From JAAFJT01 sp043772905 (lineage in GTDB: Bacteria; Bacteroidota; Bacteroidia; Chitinophagales; Saprospiraceae), in assembly GCA_043772905.1 (NCBI GenBank), contig JAYVFS010000245.1, positions 1 through 64,000 on the forward strand: DNA of 64,000 nt, written 5' to 3'. Within the stretch, counting starts at the first letter, position 1. Every line of letters starts with the position of its first letter. The translations under genes and the position numbers were made by a program. Shown piece after piece: positions 44,428 to 53,700 of this stretch. The notes beneath the pieces were generated by a model that had not been told where the DNA came from, searched no databases, and worked only from the letters and a program-made list of their open reading frames with translations.

Positions 44428-44676
44428 ATGAATATTACATTTGAAGAGTTGCGCAGGCTGAAGCATAGCCTTCCTACGGGTAGCGTCAGCCGCATTGCAA
44501 ACGAACTTAACAAAGACGAACATGATGTTCGCAATTTCTTCGGAGCTATAAAATTTAAAGGAAGCACCGATGATTGGCATTACGAATCAGGACCCGATGG
44601 AGGTATCATCAATGTTCACGATTCAACTATTATTGATGCAGCTAAACGCATATTACAAGAATCACATCGCAGTTAA
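44428..44676 (+). CDS. Small helix-turn-helix-like protein
   Basis: This 82-residue protein has a helical segment with a turn-helix pattern, SVSRIANELNKDEHDVRNFF (about 19-38), resembling the HTH of small regulators, then a beta tail (DWHYESGPDGGIINV) and a final helix ending AAKRILQE. No signal peptide. Proteins like this are widespread in Bacteroidota without assigned function. DNA binding is inferred from the HTH pattern. It stands alone and ends at a strong bidirectional hairpin. Confidence 0.65.
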   Translation: MNITFEELRRLKHSLPTGSVSRIANELNKDEHDVRNFFGAIKFKGSTDDWHYESGPDGGIINVHDSTIIDAAKRILQESHRS

Positions 44677-44700
44677 CTCTTACTATATTGCGATACAAAC

Positions 44701-44745
44701 AAAAGAAACGGGAATCTATCTTTACTATAGGTTCCCGTTTCTTTT
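44701..44745. terminator. Bidirectional terminator
   Basis: AAAAGAAACGGGAA on the left pairs with its complement ending at 44745. A run on one side and T run on the other serve the converging genes at 44676 and 44754. Confidence 0.85.
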
Positions 44746-44753
44746 GTCATCAA

Positions 44754-46637
44754 TCAATCTTTTATCTCAAACTCAACACGCCGATTAAGCTGTCGCGCTT
44801 CTTCTGTATCATTGTCAGCCGCAGGTTGCGTCTGTCCAAAACCCTTGTAACTCATTTGTTTAGACGGCACGCCTTTCTTTTGTAAATACAAATAACACAT
44901 TTTAGCTCGATTTACGGATAGAGTTTGATTACTCGATGCCTTACCTGTTATATCCGTATGTCCCATGATACGGAGTCTGTACAATGGATTTTCAAGCATT
45001 ATGTAAGCAATTTCATCTAAAATAGCTAAGCCTTCAGGTTCGTAGCTTGCTTTACTTGTTTCAAAATAAATAGGTTTTATCGTATAATGATTTCGAACTA
45101 TGTTGAAAGCATTCCCCTGTGTATCCACAACCGAAGCATTTTCAAGATAATTTTTTATGGGTTCTGCTGGTGTAACGGAAACCGGTTTCTCTGGTGTCAA
45201 AACCGATGTTTCAGATAAAGGCTTTGTCGTTTCTATTGGTTTTTTTAATGGTTTTTCTGAAATATACTGAGGGGTATCCTGTGGCAGTTCGACAACCTGA
45301 ATCAGCTTATCTGTCTTTGAAATCGTCGTATCAATAACCATTACAGGCAATTCTGTTGGTTTCGCAGTTGGTTTTTCTGGAATATACTGAGGGGGGGTAT
45401 TTTCAGCAACAACTGGCTTTTCAAAGTTGTTATTTAAAGTTAAACTATCCTTTTGTCCTGTCGATTGAGTGATGTCAACGGGCTTTAAATTCGGTTCAAT
45501 AATAATCTTAACCGTATCTAAAGACGTTAATGGCTTGTTTTTAGTGGAATCCTTAGCAGAACTTATCATTTTTTGTTCAGTTGGACAACCTCTATATCGC
45601 CCACTGCCTACTTCGTTAGGGCAAACATCATATTTATCAATAATACCATCACCGTCTGTATCTGGACAGCCTTCATATAATGCCAAACCCGATGTGTTAG
45701 GGCAAGCGTCTTTATCATCTGTTATGCCATCACTATCTCTATCAGGGCAACCTTGCAATTTTTCATCGCCTTTTAAGAAGGGACAAAGGTCGTATTTGTC
45801 AGGAATCCCATCTTTATCAGAATCTTTGGTAGAGCCCAAAGTCTTAGACAATCCTATACTGCTTACAAAATACCAATCATTGACATCAGGGTTTCCAGCA
45901 ACACTCACGCCATCAATTTCATCTGAAAAGGTAGGGCGAAAGCCACCTTCCAACGTCAAAAGAGTCTGTTGGTTGGCAAAAGGAATCCTTAAGCCGCCGC
46001 CAAAAGTAACAACAGCATGTGCTTGGGCACGAGAAGCGGACTTGTCTGCATTGATGCGAAAACTCGCAGTTGTAGGGTTTGGCAATAATTTATCATTAAA
46101 ATTTGTCTTTGCATTCACAACGGCTAAACCACCACCCAAATATACAAAAGGTGATATGCGTCGCGCACGCATTCTAAACGTCTGTTGGTTCACTTCATCC
46201 AGAACAGATGAACCCTCCGACAAGGACGAAACTTTGCGCGTCATCCCTAAAAAATGAAATTCACCACGAACAGCTAATTCAGTCAAAGGCGATTTGAACT
46301 GAAAATTGCGCGCCACACGCCAAGGAGTAGCCGTTGAATGGCTATCACTACCCCGCAAAACGCCTTGTGCCAAACTGATATTCATGCCAAAATAATTGCC
46401 AAATGAACGCCGAACAAAGAGCCCAACGATAGGTCGGCTTTCGGAAAAAGCAAATTCAAGGTCACCGTCATAAGCTGTTAAACCTAAGATTAGCCCACCT
46501 TCCCATTTTGGCGTATGCGTAATTTTATGTAGAGCGATGGTATCAACTTTCTTCTTTTCGTTCTGTGATTCTTGTGCTGAAATATAAGAAGAAAACAATA
46601 CGAGGAAAAGTAAGAGGTATTTAGATTCGGTTATCAT
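44754..46637 (-). CDS. OmpA-family protein with thrombospondin type 3 repeats
   Basis: This 627-residue exported protein has a signal peptide, an N-terminal porin-like barrel (about 30-255), a block of calcium-binding TSP3 repeats (DSDKDGIPDKYDLCP, DRDSDGITDDKDACP, DTDGDGIIDKYDVCP), a Pro/Thr-rich linker, and a C-terminal OmpA peptidoglycan-binding domain (IYFETSKASYEPEG ... GHTDITG ... NRRVEFEIKD). It links outer membrane and wall. Two antisense 10-mers sit in the linker, 120 bp apart, within repeated 24-bp units (GTTTTTCTGRAATATACTGA-type), encoding PQYISEKP and PPQYIPEKP. Confidence 0.88.
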   Translation of the reverse strand: MITESKYLLLFLVLFSSYISAQESQNEKKKVDTIALHKITHTPKWEGGLILGLTAYDGDLEFAFSESRPIVGLFVRRSFGNYFGMNISLAQGVLRGSDSHSTATPWRVARNFQFKSPLTELAVRGEFHFLGMTRKVSSLSEGSSVLDEVNQQTFRMRARRISPFVYLGGGLAVVNAKTNFNDKLLPNPTTASFRINADKSASRAQAHAVVTFGGGLRIPFANQQTLLTLEGGFRPTFSDEIDGVSVAGNPDVNDWYFVSSIGLSKTLGSTKDSDKDGIPDKYDLCPFLKGDEKLQGCPDRDSDGITDDKDACPNTSGLALYEGCPDTDGDGIIDKYDVCPNEVGSGRYRGCPTEQKMISSAKDSTKNKPLTSLDTVKIIIEPNLKPVDITQSTGQKDSLTLNNNFEKPVVAENTPPQYIPEKPTAKPTELPVMVIDTTISKTDKLIQVVELPQDTPQYISEKPLKKPIETTKPLSETSVLTPEKPVSVTPAEPIKNYLENASVVDTQGNAFNIVRNHYTIKPIYFETSKASYEPEGLAILDEIAYIMLENPLYRLRIMGHTDITGKASSNQTLSVNRAKMCYLYLQKKGVPSKQMSYKGFGQTQPAADNDTEEARQLNRRVEFEIKD

Positions 46638-46891
46638 AGTTCGTTCATTTTTTCTAAAAAATTAGCTTTGCCAATTATCACATTAAATATATTCATAAAA
46701 CAAAAATACAAATAGAATATAAAATGATTTAATGTAAACAAAGGTATAATATTATCAACTTTTTTGGCGTATTAAAGAAAAAATTTATTGAATTTTTATT
46801 GTTGAATAATAAAATACCATATTTAAATTACTAAAAATCAAACAGTTTAAATCCAAGTCGACCAAACATTGAAAGTTTCATTAAAATGATA

Positions 46892-46901
46892 CCCCTCAGT
46901 A
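46892..46901 (-). repeat. Intergenic 10-mer copy
   Basis: It lies in the 492-bp gap 46638-47129 between divergent genes. The rest of that gap is AT-rich, with a possible promoter at 47035. Confidence 0.9.
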
Positions 46902-47034
46902 TTTTGATTATTTTAACCCGCTTTAAGTGAGCAAGTTCATCAAAACCTTAATTTTTTTTAAGCATCGAAACTGCCTTTCAGCGAAAAGACCTTGAATAAA
47001 AAAGGTTTATTTTATGGAAAGCACTTTTCGTTTT

Positions 47035-47042
47035 TAACTTTG
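47035..47042 (+). promoter_or_regulatory. Putative -7 box for the M1 peptidase gene
   Basis: TAACTTTG matches TAnnTTTG and lies 88 bases before the ATG. No TTG was found at the exact -33 spacing. Confidence 0.4.
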
Positions 47043-47129
47043 TCTCTATAAATCAATCATCATTGAGTAGTCAGCTATTAAAGGCTAACTACTCCTTATT
47101 TTAAATTAAACATTCATCAATCGTTTTTT

Positions 47130-49037
47130 ATGAAAAAACTGTCCTTAAAGTGCTTTGTGCTTGTTTTTACTATCTTATTCTTTGGAAACTGTAAAACACC
47201 GCAACAGACCACAAATACAACAACTTTTACTACGCCAAAAGTACAATATGAACGTTGGCAACAACGTGCCGAATACACGATGGATGTGGATTTTGACGAC
47301 TACAAACACCAATATTCAGGCAAACAAACGTTGGTTTATCACAACAACTCAACTGATGAACTGTCAAAAGCCTTCTACCATCTCTATATGAATGCCTTTC
47401 AGCCTGGTAGTGCTATGGACATTCGCAGCCGTACCATTGCCGACCCCGACCCGCGTGTTTCTGACCGTATTTCGAAATTGAAACCAGACGACATGGGCTA
47501 TCTCAAAATCAAATCATTGACTATGAATGGCAAAAAATGTTCTTTCACAACTGAAGGAACCATTCTCGAAGTCAATCTGCCTGAAAAAATAGCCCCCCTC
47601 AGTACCGTCACCTTTGAATGTGAATTTGATGGTCAAGTACCGCTTCAAATACGTCGCAATGGACGCATGAGTAGTGAAGGTGTTGACTACTCAATGGCAC
47701 AATGGTATCCGAAAATGTGTGAATACGATGAGCAGGGCTGGCACGCCAACCCCTACGTTGGACGTGAATTCTATGGCATTTGGGGCGATTTTGATGTAAC
47801 ACTTCACATCAATCAAAAATTTATGGTTGGCGGAACGGGCATCTTACAAAATGTCGCTGACATCGGCAAAGGTTATGGCACAGGCACACCTAAAGCCGAT
47901 GCAAAAGGCAAATTGGCTTGGCATTTTGTCGCTAAAAACGTGCATGATTTTATGTGGGCAGCTGACCCCGATTACAAACACGTAACGAAAAAAGCAGACG
48001 ATGGCACTATGATGCACTTTTTCTATATTCCATCTGACAAAACTGCCGCTTGGGAGCAACTGCCCGACATCATGGCTAAGGTTTTTGCTTTCAACAGTGA
48101 CCATTTTGGCAAATATCCTTGGTCTGATTATGCTTTTGTACAGGGTGGCGATGGTGGCATGGAATACCCCATGGCAACTCTGATAACAGGAGAACGTCCT
48201 TTGTCCTCATTGGTTGGCGTATCAGTTCATGAGTTGTTTCACTCTTGGTATCAAGGCGCATTGGCAACAAATGAAAGCCTTTATGCTTGGATGGACGAAG
48301 GTTTTACGTCTTATGCTTCAAATTACACCATGAATTATTTGAGAAAATTAAAAATTTTGAAAGGCGACGTTGAAGATGAGCCAATGCTTGGTGACGTAGC
48401 GAGTTTCTGCAAATGGCAGTTGCGCGGGCGTGAAGAACCCCTCAGTATTCACTCTGATCATTATGTGTCCAACACGGCTTATAGCATTGGCGCATACACC
48501 AAAGGGGCTGTTTTTTTAGAAGAAATAAAATACATTGTTGGTGAGGAAAACTTCCAAAAAGGCATCGTGCAGTATTTCAATGAATGGAAAATGCGTCATC
48601 CAAATCCAAATGACTGTATTCGTGTTTTTGAAAAAATAAGCGATTTGGAACTCGATTGGTTTAAAGAATACTACGTTTACACGACAAAACAAATTGATTA
48701 TGCTATCAATAATGTGACAGAATCAGGTTCAAAAACCAAAGTAACCATCAAAAGAGAAGGTCTGATGATTATGCCTCTTGATATTATGGTGATTTATACG
48801 GATGGGTCAAAGGAGCAGTTTTATATTCCTCTTGATTTGATGCGTGGTGAAAAGCCTAATGAATTTCCTAAAATAAAACGCACAACCCTACCCGATTGGA
48901 CTTGGACTTATCCAGGTTATGATTTTGAAATTCCGACAGCAAAAAGCAAAATTGCTAAAATTATTATTGACGACAGCCGCCGTTTGGCAGATGTAAACAG
49001 AGATAATAATGTTTGGGATAAGGATAAAAATAAATAA
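47130..49037 (+). CDS. M1-family zinc metallopeptidase lipoprotein
   Basis: This 635-residue lipoprotein has lipobox FGNC near residue 21. The catalytic site is HELFH (367-371) with the third zinc ligand Glu390 in WMDEGFT, the HExxH-18-E spacing of M1 aminopeptidases, and GGMEYPMAT before it replaces the usual GxMEN exopeptidase motif. It probably trims peptides at the cell surface or in the periplasm. Two antisense 10-mers (APLSTVTF, EEPLSIHS) fall in the N-terminal beta domain and in a loop after the active site. The stop codon overlaps a long terminator. Confidence 0.9.
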   Translation: MKKLSLKCFVLVFTILFFGNCKTPQQTTNTTTFTTPKVQYERWQQRAEYTMDVDFDDYKHQYSGKQTLVYHNNSTDELSKAFYHLYMNAFQPGSAMDIRSRTIADPDPRVSDRISKLKPDDMGYLKIKSLTMNGKKCSFTTEGTILEVNLPEKIAPLSTVTFECEFDGQVPLQIRRNGRMSSEGVDYSMAQWYPKMCEYDEQGWHANPYVGREFYGIWGDFDVTLHINQKFMVGGTGILQNVADIGKGYGTGTPKADAKGKLAWHFVAKNVHDFMWAADPDYKHVTKKADDGTMMHFFYIPSDKTAAWEQLPDIMAKVFAFNSDHFGKYPWSDYAFVQGGDGGMEYPMATLITGERPLSSLVGVSVHELFHSWYQGALATNESLYAWMDEGFTSYASNYTMNYLRKLKILKGDVEDEPMLGDVASFCKWQLRGREEPLSIHSDHYVSNTAYSIGAYTKGAVFLEEIKYIVGEENFQKGIVQYFNEWKMRHPNPNDCIRVFEKISDLELDWFKEYYVYTTKQIDYAINNVTESGSKTKVTIKREGLMIMPLDIMVIYTDGSKEQFYIPLDLMRGEKPNEFPKIKRTTLPDWTWTYPGYDFEIPTAKSKIAKIIIDDSRRLADVNRDNNVWDKDKNK

Positions 49038-49142
49038 TGATGAATGATGAAATATGAATGATAAATGAAAAAAGCGACCCCCTCAGTAAATCGAGAGAAG
49101 TCGCTTTTTTCATTCATCATTCATATTTCATCATTCATCATT
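49036..49142. terminator. 43-bp inverted-repeat terminator with the 10-mer in its loop
   Basis: The arms 49036-49078 and 49100-49142 match at 42 of 43 positions; the inner part AAAAAGCGAC/GTCGCTTTTT is followed by T runs both ways. The 21-base loop holds an exact 10-mer (49079-49088, - strand). The outer arms are built of ATGAATGATGAA-type repeats. It separates the convergent M1 peptidase and porV genes. Confidence 0.9.
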
Positions 49143-49154
49143 CATCATTCCTTG

Positions 49155-50372
49155 TTAATTGTCGTCCGAGTCCTTGAAAGAAGCGGCATCAAACAACAAA
49201 GAGAAACGAAGTGTATTGTCCAAAGGACCACGTTGACTTGAAGTTGGTACAAGATAAGACAAATTGATGCCCATAACATTGTATTTCAAGCCCAATCCAA
49301 CAGTGAAATAACGACGACCACCTTTTTCAGCGTGTTCGTAAAAATAACCTGCACGAACGGCAAATTGTTTGTCGTACCAATATTCAACACCTGCCGAAAA
49401 GTTGATTTCTTTCAACTCCTCTTGTCCACCACCGGGTGCATCGTTGAAAGAACCTAAAGCTGCGGAGATGGGGCTTTTGTCTTTCCAAGCCGGTAAACCG
49501 TTTGCACCTCTAACAGTATCCAAAGGGTTAGGCGTTGGAACGAGCAATTTATTGAGGTCGAGAGCGATAACAATGCTGTTATATTGGTCAAGTGGAATAT
49601 CCCAAGCAGCACCAATACCTAAGTTTTGAGGTAAAAAGTCCGAAGAACGAAGGTAAGTGATTTTGTTACCAATATTTTTGATAGCTGCACCAATCGTCAA
49701 ACTTGAAGCACCAGCAGCCATTTTGATAGGCTTTTTGTACGTCATTGAGAAATCAACTGCACCCGCACGACCTGATGAAATGCGTTCAGAACCACCGTCA
49801 GGACTTTGACCTGTTGCCAAATTGGAGTAAATAAACTTAGCTGTTGCACCAACTGCTAAATATTTACTCAACTGACGTGAATAACTAACAGCTGTTTCAA
49901 ATTCACGTGGAGAACCTTCGCCCAGAACAGACGCATTAAAATCCGTCCACTGAATTGAACCCAATGAGAAATAGCGTAAACTAACGCCTATCGCTTGTTT
50001 CACATCCGTACCGAATTGATAATAACCAGCAGCGTAAGCCAAGTAAATATCATTAACGCCTAACGAACGCAACCACGGCGTGTATGTCAATGACATACCA
50101 AATTTTTGTGTTGCCATGGCATATTTCGACGCATTGAAGTGAATTGCGTTGGCATCAGGGCTGATAGCGATACCGACATCGCCCATTGCGCCAGAGCGGG
50201 CATCAGGGTTAATCATCAGAAAGGGAACGGCTGTTTGTACCGCACCACCGCAATCACGTCCAAGGGGGTCCTTGCCCGTCGTCGGGTCACAGCCTTGCTG
50301 TTGAGCTGAAACCAAAGTATTTGTTCCCATAAAGAGAACCGCTGTAACAAGGAGAATAAGTGTTTTTTTCAT
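49155..50372 (-). CDS. porV: Type IX secretion outer-membrane protein PorV
   Basis: This 405-residue FadL-like barrel has a signal peptide (ending VSAQ) and the PorV start VPFLMINPDARSGAMGDVGIAISPDANAIHFNASKYA. KFGMSLTYTPWL and the aromatic end strands fit the family. PorV is the shuttle that takes cargo from the SprA translocon to the PorU sortase. It lies downstream of porU on the same strand, with a 398-bp gap rich in short tandem repeats. No 10-mer in the gene. Confidence 0.95.
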   Translation of the reverse strand: MKKTLILLVTAVLFMGTNTLVSAQQQGCDPTTGKDPLGRDCGGAVQTAVPFLMINPDARSGAMGDVGIAISPDANAIHFNASKYAMATQKFGMSLTYTPWLRSLGVNDIYLAYAAGYYQFGTDVKQAIGVSLRYFSLGSIQWTDFNASVLGEGSPREFETAVSYSRQLSKYLAVGATAKFIYSNLATGQSPDGGSERISSGRAGAVDFSMTYKKPIKMAAGASSLTIGAAIKNIGNKITYLRSSDFLPQNLGIGAAWDIPLDQYNSIVIALDLNKLLVPTPNPLDTVRGANGLPAWKDKSPISAALGSFNDAPGGGQEELKEINFSAGVEYWYDKQFAVRAGYFYEHAEKGGRRYFTVGLGLKYNVMGINLSYLVPTSSQRGPLDNTLRFSLLFDAASFKDSDDN

Positions 50373-50441
50373 CTGTTAAGTAGATTTTTGTCAAACTGTT
50401 ATCCAGAAATTTTTAATTTTTTACAGTTCAGAAATTAATTT

Positions 50442-50475
50442 TAATAATTCTAATAATTCTAATAATTCTAATAGG
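50442..50475. repeat. 9-bp tandem repeat TAATAATTC, about 3.5 copies
   Basis: Three exact units at 50442-50468 and a partial one lie in the porU-porV spacer. Confidence 0.8.
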
Positions 50476-50716
50476 TTAAGGTTTTCTTGAAAAAAGCACG
50501 CAAAAATAGGCTTTTCAAGCAAATTATTGGTTTTCTTATCTCTTTTTCACTTTTACGGTCTTATCGGTTAAACAATTTCTGCACCATAACGCTGAAAAGT
50601 GCTTTTTTCTTTTTCAACACAAAGGTTATTTTTTAAATAAATTTTAACACTATCTGTTAGGGGTTGGTTATCATGGATTGGGGATTGGTTACTCGTTGTT
50701 AGTGCATTACCAATCC

Positions 50717-50758
50717 CTAATAACTAATAACTAATAACTAATAACTAATAACTAATAA
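50717..50758. repeat. 7-bp tandem repeat CTAATAA, six copies
   Basis: Six exact units run from 50717 to 50758, just beyond the porU stop codon. GGGATTGGT near 50680 and ACCAATCCC at about 50709 pair just before the array. Length may vary between strains by slippage. Confidence 0.9.
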
Positions 50759-50770
50759 CCAATCTCAAAA

Positions 50771-53700
50771 TTACTTATTGATAAAAACCACTTTTTCTAC
50801 ACCACTCACAGTTATAACGCCTTTTGAGTCATTTGTGGAGACAGTTACACGATATATATATACGCCGCTCGGCAATTTATTCCCAGTGTCGTCCGTACCA
50901 TTCCAAGTGATGCCATCTGCCATAGAACCGTCCGTTGCCACGTCTTGTTCGATGGTTTTGACCAATTGACCTATGGCATTAAAAATAGTAAATTTGGCAC
51001 GTAATGTTTGTGCATTAATATTGTGTTCAAAACGAAAACGGGTCAAATCAGAGAATGGATTTGGATATGACAACAACTTTTTGATGCCATCAGAACCACT
51101 TTCAGCTACGATAAAATCAGTAGAACCTTCACCCGCATTGTTCGCAATGTCCCATGCTTTGACACGTATCGTATATTTTCCTGAAGCCAAATTACTGAGG
51201 GGGTACTTGACGATGCCTTTTGTCGGGTTATCCTTCACCGCTTCGTAGAAACTATTGAGAATGAAAGGATTACGAGAATCATTGAGGGTTGCCGTCAAGT
51301 CATGTCCGATGCTTGTACCACTGACATTAAAACCTTTGTCGTCGCTCAATTTGACATAAACAACGGGGTTTGCATTGGTCGTGCTGCCGCTTTTCCAAGT
51401 ATCATTATTGATAAAAACTTCAACTTTTGGTGGCGCATCATTCGACGATACTGAGGGGGTCGTGCCGCCGACTGTAAAACCTTCAAAATTGCCTGTGGCA
51501 TCGCGCACAGAGTCCCGAGCATAGTAACTGATTTTACCGTTGCCAAAAGCATAATCAATGTCTTTTGGAATGGTAAACGTAAACGACCAAGCACCATTTT
51601 TGACAGTCGCTGCACCTTTAAAAATGACGTTGCGCTGAACGATAAAATCCTGCGGATAACTCACATCATTGCTTGAACTTTGACCCAAAGTCCTTAAAAC
51701 TTGCGCTTTATCAAAAACAGTTGGGTAAATTGTGCCATTAAAATCGGTCATCACTGCCCCATTATCATCTGTAATTGAGCCTTCAATACTCACTTGTTGT
51801 AAGGCTTTGACGGTATCTTTTGCGGCAGCACTCAACGATTTGCCATTGATTTTTGTTGTTGCTATGCCATAACGAGGCATTGCCAAACGCACAGCAGGGT
51901 CGCCAATCAAAGCAAATTTATTGCCATTGACTCCTGTTCGGCTGCTGTTTTTTGCCAACAAAAAAGCATCGCCTAATCGTAGAGCTTCAAAATCTTTTTT
52001 TCCAAACAATGTATCAAAAACAGCTTTGGTCAAAATTTCATTTTGAAAAGCATAAACTGCCCGAACAGTTGAAAACAACGCAATCGCACCACCATTTGGG
52101 TTTAAAATTGCTGCTTCTCCTGCGCTCACTTCTTTGGGATTGTCATAACCTGAAAAGGAACACGTTGCGGTAATAATCAAAGGCAAACGGTCTTTGTTGC
52201 GCCACGATTCAAGGTCTTCACGCATTAAAATCCGTTCCTGTGCCAAGCCTTTTGGGCCACCATGACCCAAATAACACAATGTCAACATGCCTTTAAATTG
52301 ATTTTGATACACGGCATCATTGAGTTGTGGCACACGTGTACCACCCGCCGAAACGTCCAATTTATAAGCATCAATGTATAGTTTATCTAAATTCAGATTG
52401 CGATAATTGGAATAAACGCTGCTGTTCACGTATTCAGCACTGCCGAGATGCGCGTTCCCATCGCCATTATCCGCCATAAAAACAGAGCGATTGCGCCAAT
52501 CACCCAACGACGTTGGGCTTTCGTAAGTCATAATTTTACTCACCACATTATTCGCTTCCGCTAAGGTTTTACAAGGTATCCGCCCAACACCTATGTCTAA
52601 ATCACCATTCAAATCCCCCCCCTCAGTATCAGACAGCAGCGCGTAATAATCATCGCTCGGAAATGCGTCAACGATGCTGAAACTTTCAACAGATTCAAAC
52701 GGTGGAATGAAATCCGAGGCTTGCAAATTGCCCAAAGGATAAATGCGTTTGTAGTCAAACGAACCATCACCCAACAAAAGTAAATACTTGAAACGGGGCG
52801 TTCTTTTGTTTAACATACGAGCAAAATCACGTATAGCCGTTGGGTCAAGTGCGCCGCTTGAAAACTCATTATAGACTTGACCAATTTCTGCAATTTCAAC
52901 ATTGAATTTTGAATAACTGCGGCGATGTGCTGCCAGTTTTTTAGCAGCCGCTTCAAAATCTTTGTGGTAAATGATGATTTGGTCAACATTATCAAAGGCG
53001 TGCAAATTTTGATTTGCTATTTTTCCAACCACAGCCGTTGGTTTCAACAAAGTTGCTGTTTTATCAAAAACAACAAAGTCCCGAAGCACCCCCTCAGTAT
53101 TTTGACCAAAACTTAATTGATTTCCTGAAAGTGTAACTTGTTGATTCTGTATTTTTTGTGGCTTTGTAATATCCCAAACAAGCAAATTAGCATTGGCATT
53201 AGCCATATTAAAACTGCTTGATTTATAGGTCAAAGTATTAACATCTCTAAAAGCCATTTGCGTACCCGCAAAAGTCATTTGCCGTTTACATGCAATTTCG
53301 ATATAATCCAACCAACCCCGACTACCTGTGCCCGCCGAGTAATTCACTTTAACGTCCAAAGATGTTGTTGAAGAGGGCAATCGAAGACTTTGCTCAACTG
53401 AACTAAGGTTGCCATAATTGCCTTCACAATCTCCTGGACTGGAGCCGCCGACGTAAACTGGAATCGCTTCTCCTGCTACGGTCAGTGTAAAAGTTGAACC
53501 AAAATCATTGCCTGCAACGAATTGCCCACGCACCAAAACAGGTTCAGTGGCAACTATATTTGGAAAAGAAAATTTATCAGTATAACTTTTTTCTTTAACG
53601 CCTTCACTAAAAAAATCGCCTACCCACAGCTTGCCGCCGCCTTGACCACAATTGAGTGGATGTTGCGCCAGAAGATTGGTTTTGTCGTCTTCAACCCTTT

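Noticed and set aside
50717..50758. Possible CRISPR-like array
   Set aside because: Units are 7 bp with no spacers and no cas genes nearby; it is a simple tandem repeat.
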